NCBI RefSeq assembly: GCF_020026305.1
Contig: NZ_CP075691.1
Coordinates: 7,929,415 to 7,993,414 of the forward strand
DNA length: 64,000 bases
Source: Streptomyces sp. 135
GTDB taxonomy: Bacteria; Actinomycetota; Actinomycetes; Streptomycetales; Streptomycetaceae
Direction of reading: 5' to 3'
Shown here piece after piece: positions 1 through 9,000 of this stretch. The notes beneath the pieces were generated by a model. It was not told the origin of the DNA and did not search any database. It saw only the letters and a list, made by a program, of their open reading frames with translations. The position numbers and the translations under genes were made by a program. How positions within the stretch are numbered: the first letter of the stretch is position 1; every line of letters begins with the position of its first letter.

Positions 1-1
1 G

Positions 2-3000
2 GTGGCCGCCGCCGCCGTGACGGTCCGCGAGGACCGGCCCGGCGACCGGCGGCTGACCGCCTACGTGGTCCCGTCCGCCACGCGCACCGGGGGCGATCTC
101 CCGGACCTGCGGGCCTTCGCGGCGTCGAAACTGCCCGACCACATGGTTCCGGCCGCCGTCCACGTGCTGCAGGAGCTGCCGCTGACCGCCCACGGCAAGC
201 TGGACCGGCGGGCCCTGCCCGCCCCCGAACCGGCCACCACCGCCCCCGGCCGCGCTCCCGCATCCGAGCGCGAGGCCGTGCTGCGGCAGCTGTTCGCCGA
301 CGTCCTCGGCGTCGAAGGGGCAGGGGTCGACGACGACTTCTTCGGCCTCGGCGGTGACAGCATCCTGTCCATGCAGCTGGTCAGCCGCGCCCGCAAGGCC
401 GGACTGGCCTTCTCGACGCGCGATGTGTTCGAGCACCGGACCGCGGCCCGGCTCGCCGCCGCCTCGGTCCGGGCGCGGGACGCGGAGCGCGCCGCCCCCG
501 TGGACGACGGGGTGGGCGAGGTGCAGCTCACCCCCGTCATGGTCCGCTTCGCCGAGTCCGGCGTCCGCGTCGACGACCACGCGCAGACCGCCGCTGTCCG
601 GCTGCCCGCGGGGATCGCCCACCAGCACCTCACCGGAGCCCTCCAGGACCTGGTCGACCACCACGACGCGCTCCGCCTGGTCCTGGAGTCCGACGACGCG
701 GGCTGGATGCTCCGGGTACGGCCGCGCGGCACGGTCGACGCGGCGTCCTGCACCGAGCACCTGAGCGCGGCCGAAGCGGCGGATGCCGGCCACGACGTGC
801 ACGCGCTGACCGCCCGGGCCACGGCGCGACTGGCGCCCGGCACCGGATCCGTCGTGCGGGCGGTGCACGCCGTCGGAGGCGACGGGCCCGACCTGCTCGT
901 GCTCGCCGTGCACCACCTCGCCGTGGACGGGGTGTCCTGGCGCATCCTGCTCTCCGACCTCGCCGATGCCGTGCGCGCCCGCGCGGCCGGACAGCGGCCG
1001 CAACTTCCCCCGGTACGGACGTCGTTGCGCACCTGGGCCGACCAGCTCACCGAGCAGGCCGCGTCCCGGCGCACCGAACTCGGGCTGTGGAAGGACATAT
1101 TGGAGGCCCCCGACCCGCTCATCGGCGCACGCCCCCTGGACCCCGAGCTCGACGGACCGGGCACCCTGCGCCGCAAGACGGTCACCCTCCCCGACGCGCT
1201 CGGCCGGGCGGTGCTCGCCGACGGCTCCCGCACCGACCACCTGCTGCTCGCCGCGCTCGCCGTGGCCGTGCGCGGCTGGCGCGCCGCACGGGGCCACCGG
1301 CACGACACCGGCCTGCTCGTGGACATCGAGGGGCACGGCCGCGCCGAGCACCTGGTGGCGGGCGCCGACCTGTCGCGCACGGTGGGCTGGTTCACCAGCG
1401 TCCACCCGCTGCGGATCGCGACCGGCGGACCGGACGCGGACGACGCGGCGCGCACCGCGCTGCGCGAGACCGCCGCGAGCCTGGCGGCCGTTCCGGACGG
1501 CGGCGTCGGATTCGGCATGCTGCGCCACCTCAACCCCCGTACCGCGCCCGTGCTGGCACGCATGCAGACGCCGCAGATCATGTTCAACTACCTGGGCCGG
1601 GTGGCCGCGCCGCAGGAGAGCGGATGGTCCGTGCTGGCCGAGGGGTTCGACGCCGCGGACGACACGGGAACGGCGCCCGGCCATGTGCTCGGCCTTGACG
1701 CGGTCGCAGTGGACGACGGGTCGGGCCCCCGCCTGGCCGCCACCTGGTCGTGGGCCGGCGAACTGCTGCGCGACGACGATGTCGCGGATCTGGAGGCGCT
1801 GTGGACCGAGGCCCTGCGCACCTTGACCCGCGACCCGGGCGACGGCCCCGACGACGGCGACACCGGCGGCGGGGGCGGCGGGCCCGGTTCCCGCGGCCCG
1901 TCGGCGCCGGGGTCGGGACCCGTACGCCTCGCCCCCGCCGACGTGGACCTGTCACCGCTCACACCGGCCGAGCACGATCGTCTCGTGGCCACAGGGCCCC
2001 CGCTGGAGGCCGTGCTGCCGCTGACCCCGCTGCAGGAAGGGCTGCTGTTCCACCACGCCCTCGGGCAGGACGCGCCGGACGTCTACAACGCCCAGGCGAG
2101 CGCCGACCTGACGGGCACGCTCGACGCGGCCCGCCTGCGCACCGCCATGGACCTGCTGCTGGCCCGCCACCCGAACCTGAAGGTCAACTTCCGGTTCGAT
2201 GGCGTGCGTACGCCCGTCCAGGTCGTCCCCCGGGAAGTCCGCGTGCCCTGGGCGGAGGCGGACCTGCGGGGGCGGCAGGACCCCGCGGCAGAAGCCGCGC
2301 GTCTCGCGGACGACGCGCGCAACCAGCGGTTCGACCCGGCGAACGGGCCGCTGCTGCGCTGCCTGTTGCTGCGCGTCGCCGACGACAGGCACCGGCTCGT
2401 CATCACCAACCACCACGTCCTGTGGGACGGCTGGTCGCAGCCGATCCTCTTCCGTGACCTGTTGGAGTTCTACCGGGCGGGGGAGTCGTGCGGGCTGCCG
2501 GACGTGCGTCCGTTCCGTGATCATCTGGCGTGGTTGGCGGGGCAGGACCGGGACGCGGCGGTGCGTGCCTGGCGCGACGCGCTCGCCGGCCTCGACGCGC
2601 CCACGCTGCTCGCCCCCGCCCCCAAGGGCACGGCCGAGCGGCCCCGCCGCCTGGAGACCACCGTCGACGCGACCACCTCCGCCGCGGTGGTGGGGTTTGC
2701 GCGGGGGTGTGGGGTGACGGTGGGTGCGGTGGTGCAGGCGGCGTGGGGGGTGTTGCTGGGTGGTCTGGTGGGGCGTGGGGATGTGGTGTTCGGTGTGACG
2801 GTGTCGGGTCGTTCGGCGGAGTTGGACGGTGCGGCGTCGATGGTGGGGTTGTTCATCAATACGGTGCCGTTGCGGGTGCGGTTGGATCCTTCGGAGTGTC
2901 TGGGGGATCTGGTGGTGCGGGTGCAGGGTGAGCGTGCGCGGTTGCTGGCGCACGAGCATCTGGGGCTGGCCGAGATCCAGCGGGTGGCCGGCCACGGCGA

Positions 3001-6000
3001 ACTCTTCGACACCGCGCTCGTCGTGGAGAACTACCCCGCGGGCGCCGAGGCCGCCGAGGTCGTCCCCGGCCTCACGGTCACGGCCGTCGACGGTTACGAC
3101 GCCACGCACTTCCCCCTCGCCCTCGCCGTACAACCCGACGACGTGCTGCGGCTGCGCCTCGACTGCGCCCCCGACCTCTTCGACGACCGCGAACTGACCT
3201 CGGTGGCGGACCGCTTCACCCACCTGCTGCGCCAGATCTGCCGCACACCGGACCGGCGGGTGGCGGCCACCGAACTGCTCACCCCCGGCGAGACCGCCCA
3301 CCTGGACGCGGCCTGGAGCCGGGGCCCCGATGCGCCGCCGCACGCGTTCTGGCACCGGCTGGTCGAGCAGCGCGCCGCCCGCAGCCCCGGCAGCACCGCG
3401 GTGACGGACGGGCGGACCTCCCTCACCACCGCCGAACTGAACGAGCGGGCCAACCGGCTCGCGCGCCTGCTGATCGCCCGCGGCGCCGGACCCGAGCGCT
3501 TCGTCGCCGTGGCCGTGCCCCGCTCGGCCGACCTCGCCGTCACCCTCCTCGCCGTCGCCAAGGCGGGCGCCGCCCACGTGCCCGTCGACCCCGCGCACCC
3601 CGACGAGCGCACCAGGCTGGTGCTCGACGACACCGCGCCCGTACTCCTGGTCACCACCAGCGAGGTCGACCTCCCAGCCCACACCGTGCCCACGGTGGTG
3701 CTCGACGCCCCCGGCACCCGACGCGACCTCGACGCGCTGCCCGCCCACGACGTACGGGACGGGGAACTCGGCCGCCCCCTCCATCCGCGGCACGCCGCCT
3801 ACGCCGTGCACACCTCCGGCTCCACGGGCAGGCCCAAGGCGGTGGTCGTCACACATCAGGGCCTGGCCGCACTCGCCGCGGGGCAGATCGCACGGTTCGC
3901 GGTGCGCCCGGAGAGCCGCGTCCTGCAGTTCGCGTCCAGCACCTTCGACGCCTCCGTCTCCGAACTCCTGCTCGGCCTCCTGTCCGGCGGCACGGCCGTG
4001 TTCGCGTCCGCCGACCGGCTGCTGCCGGGCCCCGGCCTGACCGCCCTCCTCGCGGAGGCGCGCATCACCCACGTCACCCTGCCCCCGGCGGTGCTCGCCG
4101 TCCTGCCCGACGGCGCCGTCCCCCCGGGCGTCACCGTCACCGTGGCCGGCGACGCCTGCACCAGCGACGTCGTACGCCGCTGGGCACCGGGCCGCCGCCT
4201 GGTGAACGCCTACGGCCCGACCGAATTCACCGTCTGCGCCACCATGACCGAGCCGCTGGCGCCCGAAGCGGGGGCGCCGCCGATCGGCCGCCCCATCGCC
4301 GGAGCCACGGTCCACGTCCTGGACTTCGCGCTGCGGCCCGTGCCGCCGGGCGTCACCGGCGAGCTGTACCTCGCGGGACCCGCCCTCGCCCGGGGCTACC
4401 TGAACAACCCCGCGCTCACCGCCCAGCGGTTCGTCGCCGCCCCCGGCGGCAGCCGCATGTACCGGACCGGCGACCTCGTGCGCCGGCGGGCCGACGGCAC
4501 CCTCGACTTCGTGGGCCGCTCCGACGACCAGGTGAAGGTGCGCGGGTTCCGCGTCGAACCGGCCGAGGTCGAGGCATGCCTGAGCCAGGAGGCCGGGGGC
4601 GCCCGCTGCGCCGTGACGGCGGACGGCGAGAGCCTCGTCGCCCTGGTCGTCGCCGAACCGGGAGCCGACCAGGACCCGGCGGCGCTGCGGGCCGCGCTCG
4701 CCCGGCGGCTGCCCGCCCACCTCGTCCCCTCCTCCGTACTGCTCGTGGACGACCTGCCGCTGAACCGCAACGGCAAACTCGACCGCGCAGCGCTGACCGT
4801 CCCCCGTGCCGGGGCCACGCGCGCCGCACGCGCTCCGCGCACCCCGCACGAGGAGATCCTGTGCGGCCTGTTCGCCGACGTGCTCGGCCTCGACGCGGTC
4901 GGCGTCGACGAGAGCTTCTTCGACCGGGGCGGCCACTCGCTCACCGCGGTCCGCTTGGTCGCCCGCATCCGCGACGCACTGGGCGCGGAGCTCTCGGTGC
5001 GCGACGTCTTCCAGGCGCCCTCGGCCGCCCGGCTCGCCGTCCGGGTGGCGCGGGCCGGGACAGCGGGTCCGGCGCTGCGGGCGGGGGTGCGCCCCGAGCG
5101 GTTGCCGCTGTCGTTCGGGCAGCGGCGGCTGTGGTTCCTGCACCAGCTGGAGGGTGCGGGCGCGGCGTACAACGTGCCGTTGGCCCTGCGGCTGAGCGGT
5201 GAGCTGGACCGGGAGGCGCTGCGGTCGGCGCTCGGCGACGTGGTGGCGCGGCACGAGAGCCTGCGGACCGTGGTCGCCGAGGACGCCCAGGGCCCGTACC
5301 AGGTCGTACGGGACGTGGCCGACGCCGAACCCGAGCTGGCGGTGGTCCGGTGCCCGGAGACGGAGCTGGCGGCGGAACTGGCGGCAGCCGCACGGCACGC
5401 CTTCGACCTCACGGCGGAACTGCCTTTGCGGGCGGCGCTGTTCGAGCTGGGCGCGGACGAGCACGTGCTGCTCGTGCTGGTGCACCACATCGCGAGCGAC
5501 GGCTGGTCCGTCCGCCCCCTGGTGGGCGACCTGAAGGCCGCTTTCGGCGCGCGGCTGCGGGGCAGCGAACCGCGGTGGCGCGAGCTGCCGGTGCAGTACG
5601 CGGACTTCGCCGTCCGGCAGCGGGCGGCGCTCGGCTCGGAGGACGACCCGGACAGCGCGCTCGCGGCGCAGATCGCGTACTGGCGGGAGCGGCTCGCCGA
5701 CCTGCCCGCCGAGATCGATCTGCCCGCGGACCGCCCCCGCCCCGCCACCGCGTCCGGGCGAGGCGACCGCGTGGAGTTCACCGTGCCCGCGGACGTCCAC
5801 GGCGGCGTGGTGCGTCTGGCCCGCGCGGCGGGTGCGACGGTGTTCATGGTGATGCAGGCCGCGCTCGGGGTGCTGCTCTCGCGCTCGGGTGCGGGGGACG
5901 ACATCCCGGTCGGCGCGCCCGTCGCGGGGCGCGGTGACGCGGCGCTCGAGGGCTTGGTCGGGTTCTTCGTGAACACGCTGGTGCTGCGCACCGACGTGTC

Positions 6001-9000
6001 AGGCGACCCCACCTTCCGCGAACTGGTGACGCGGGTACGGGAGCGGGACCTGGAGGCGTACGCGCATCAGGACCTGCCCTTCGAACGCCTGGTGGAGATC
6101 CTCAACCCCGAACGCTCCGCCGCCCGCCACCCCCTCGTCCAGACCGTGCTGACCTGCCACACCGCCGACGACATCGCCGCGCTCGACGCCGCGGGCGACT
6201 TGCCGGGGCTGAGCACCGAGCCCGTCCCCGTCGACACCGGCGCAGCCAAGTTCGACCTGGACTTCGAGTTCGGGGAGACCCTCGCCGACGGAACCCCGGC
6301 GGGCATGACCGGCACCCTCGCCTACAGCGTCGACCGGTTCGAGCAGGACACCGCGCGCGCCCTCGTCGACCGGCTGCTGCACCTCCTCGCGGCTGCCGCG
6401 GCCGACCCCGACGCGAAGGCGGCCGACCTCCCGCTGATGGACGCCGCCGAGCGGGAACGGGTGCTGAGCCACGGACGGCAGGCCGGTGCGTACGTCCTGG
6501 ACGTGCGACTGCGTCCGCTCCCGGTGGGCCTGACCGGCGACATCCACGAGCTGACCGACGAGCCCGGCGACGGGTTGCTCGCCGATCCGTTCGGCCCGCG
6601 CGGCCGGTGGCTCAGGGCGACGGGGGAGCGGGGCCGTTGGACCGCCGACGGTGAACTCCTGCGCCACGGCGAGACCGAAGGACGCGACGCGGGAGGCACC
6701 GGCGGCGGGAGCGGAACCGCCCGGCGGGGCGCGGGCGCGCCGGTCCCGGTGCGCCCGACGGCGCCGCGGACCCCGCAGGAGGAGATCCTGTGCGGCCTCT
6801 TCGCCGACTTCCTGGACGTGGCAGCGGTGGGTCCCCACGACTCGTTCTTCGACCACGGCGGGCACTCCCTGGCCGCGATCCGGCTGGTCAACCGGGTCCG
6901 CGCCACATTCGGCGTCGACCTCACCATCGCCGGCTTCTTCGAGCACCCGACCCCGGCGGGCACGGCCGCACTGCTCGTCGACCGTCCAGCGGGTGCCGAC
7001 GCAGCCGTGCTGCGCGCGGGCCCGCGCCCGCAGCGGCTGCCGCTGTCGTACGCCCAGCGCCGGCTGTGGCTCCTGCACCGGCTGGACGGCCCGGGGGCGG
7101 CGTACAACGTCCCCATGGCGCTGCGGCTGCGCGGACGTCTGGACCGGGAGGCGCTGCGGGCCGCCCTGCGCGACGTCGTGGCACGGCACGAGAGCCTGCG
7201 CACCGTCTTCGCGGAGGACGCCGAAGGACCGCACCAGAGGGTACTCGCCGCGGGCACGGACGTCCCCTGGCACATCGAGGACGTGCCGGACGAGGAGCTG
7301 GCCGAGCACCTGGAGCGGGCCGCGGGCAGCCCCTTCGACCTGTCCGGGGAAATCCCCCTGCGGGCCTTCTTGTTCCGCACGGCCCCCGACACCTGCGTAC
7401 TGCTGCTCGTGATGCACCACATCGCGGGCGACGGCTGGTCGGTCGGTCCGCTCGCCCGGGACTTCGCGGCGGCGTTCGCGGCCCGGTGCGCGGGCACGGC
7501 GGCCGACCTGCCCGCGCTCGCGGTGCAGTACGCGGACTACGCCCTGTGGCAGCGAGAGGTGCTGGGCAGCGAGGACGACGCGCGGAGCACCCTCGCGCGT
7601 CAGCTCGACTTCTGGCGCACGGAGCTGGTGGACCTGCCGTTGGAGCTGGACCTGCCGGTGGACCGGCCGAGGCCGGTCGTGGCCGTCCAGCACGGGGGCC
7701 GGGTGGAGTTCACGGTGCCCGCGGACGTGCACGCGGGCGCGGCGCGACTGGCCCGCGAGTCCGGTGCGACGGTGTTCATGGTGGTGCAGTCCGCGCTGGC
7801 CCTGCTGCTGTCACGGCTCGGCGCGGGGGACGACATCCCGGTCGGCGCGCCCGTCGCGGGCCGCGGTGACGCGGCGCTCGAAAGCTTGGTCGGGTTCTTC
7901 GTGAACACGCTGGTGCTGCGCACCGACGTGTCGGGCGACCCCACCTTCCGCGAACTCGTGGACCGCGTGCGGCACGCGGACCTGCGTGCGTTCGCCCACC
8001 AGGACCTGCCCTTCGAGCGGCTGGTCGAGGCCGTCAACCCGGAGCGCTCCGCGGCCCGCCACCCGCTGTTCCAGGTGTCGCTCACCGTGGAACCGGATGA
8101 CGCGGACAGCGCGCCCCCGGTGCCGAGCGTCCCCGGGCTGACGGCGGAACCCGTCCCCGTGGGCACCGGAGCCGTCAAGTTCGACCTGTCCTTCGGCCTC
8201 GGCGAGCGCCCCGACGGCGGGTGCACGGGGTCACTCCAGTACAGCGCCGAACTGTTCGACCGGGAGAGCGCCGAGCTGATCGCGGCCCGCCTGGTGCGGC
8301 TCCTGGCCTCCGCGGTGGCCGAACCCGACCGGAGCGTCGGCGGCCTCGAACTGCTGCCGTCCGGCGAACGCCACCTGTTGCTGACCGAGTGGAACGACAC
8401 CGCCGACGGCACCCGGAGCGCCACCCTCCCCGAGCTGTTCGAGAGCCAGGCGCGGCGCACCCCGGACGCGTCGGCGCTCGTCACGGGCGTGTGCGAGCTG
8501 AGCTACGCCGAACTCGACGTCAGGGCCAACGGCCTCGCCCACGAGCTGATCGCCCGCGGTATCGGCCCCGAGGACGTCGTCGCCCTCCTCCTGCCGAAGT
8601 CCGCGGCCCTGATCGAGTGCGTCCTGGCGGTCGGCAAGGCGGGCGCGGCCTGGACCCCCGTCGACCCCGCCCTGCCCGACGCCCGCGTCACGGCCCTGCT
8701 CGCCAACTGCGCCGCCGCCCTGGTCCTCACCGACCGGTCCGGCGCCGCACGCGCCGGGGACGTGCCCGCGGTCGCCGTGCGGGACCTCGACCCGAGTGCC
8801 GGGCCCCGGCACGCGCCCACGGACCGCGACCGGGTCCGGCCGCTGCGCCACCACAACGCCGCGTACGTGCTGCACACGTCGGGGTCCACCGGCACCCCCA
8901 AGGGGGTCGTCGTTCCGCACACCGGTCTGGCCGCGCTGGCCGCCGAGGAGCGGGAGCGGTTCGCGGTGCGGCCCGACAGCAGGGTCCTGCAACTGTCCGC

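Noticed and set aside
1952..5800. Very long minus-strand open frame opposite NRPS subunit 1 (also 8231-11581, 27289-31698, 48785-51964)
   Set aside because: Shadow frames caused by GC-rich third positions; no family motifs, and the plus strand is clearly coding.
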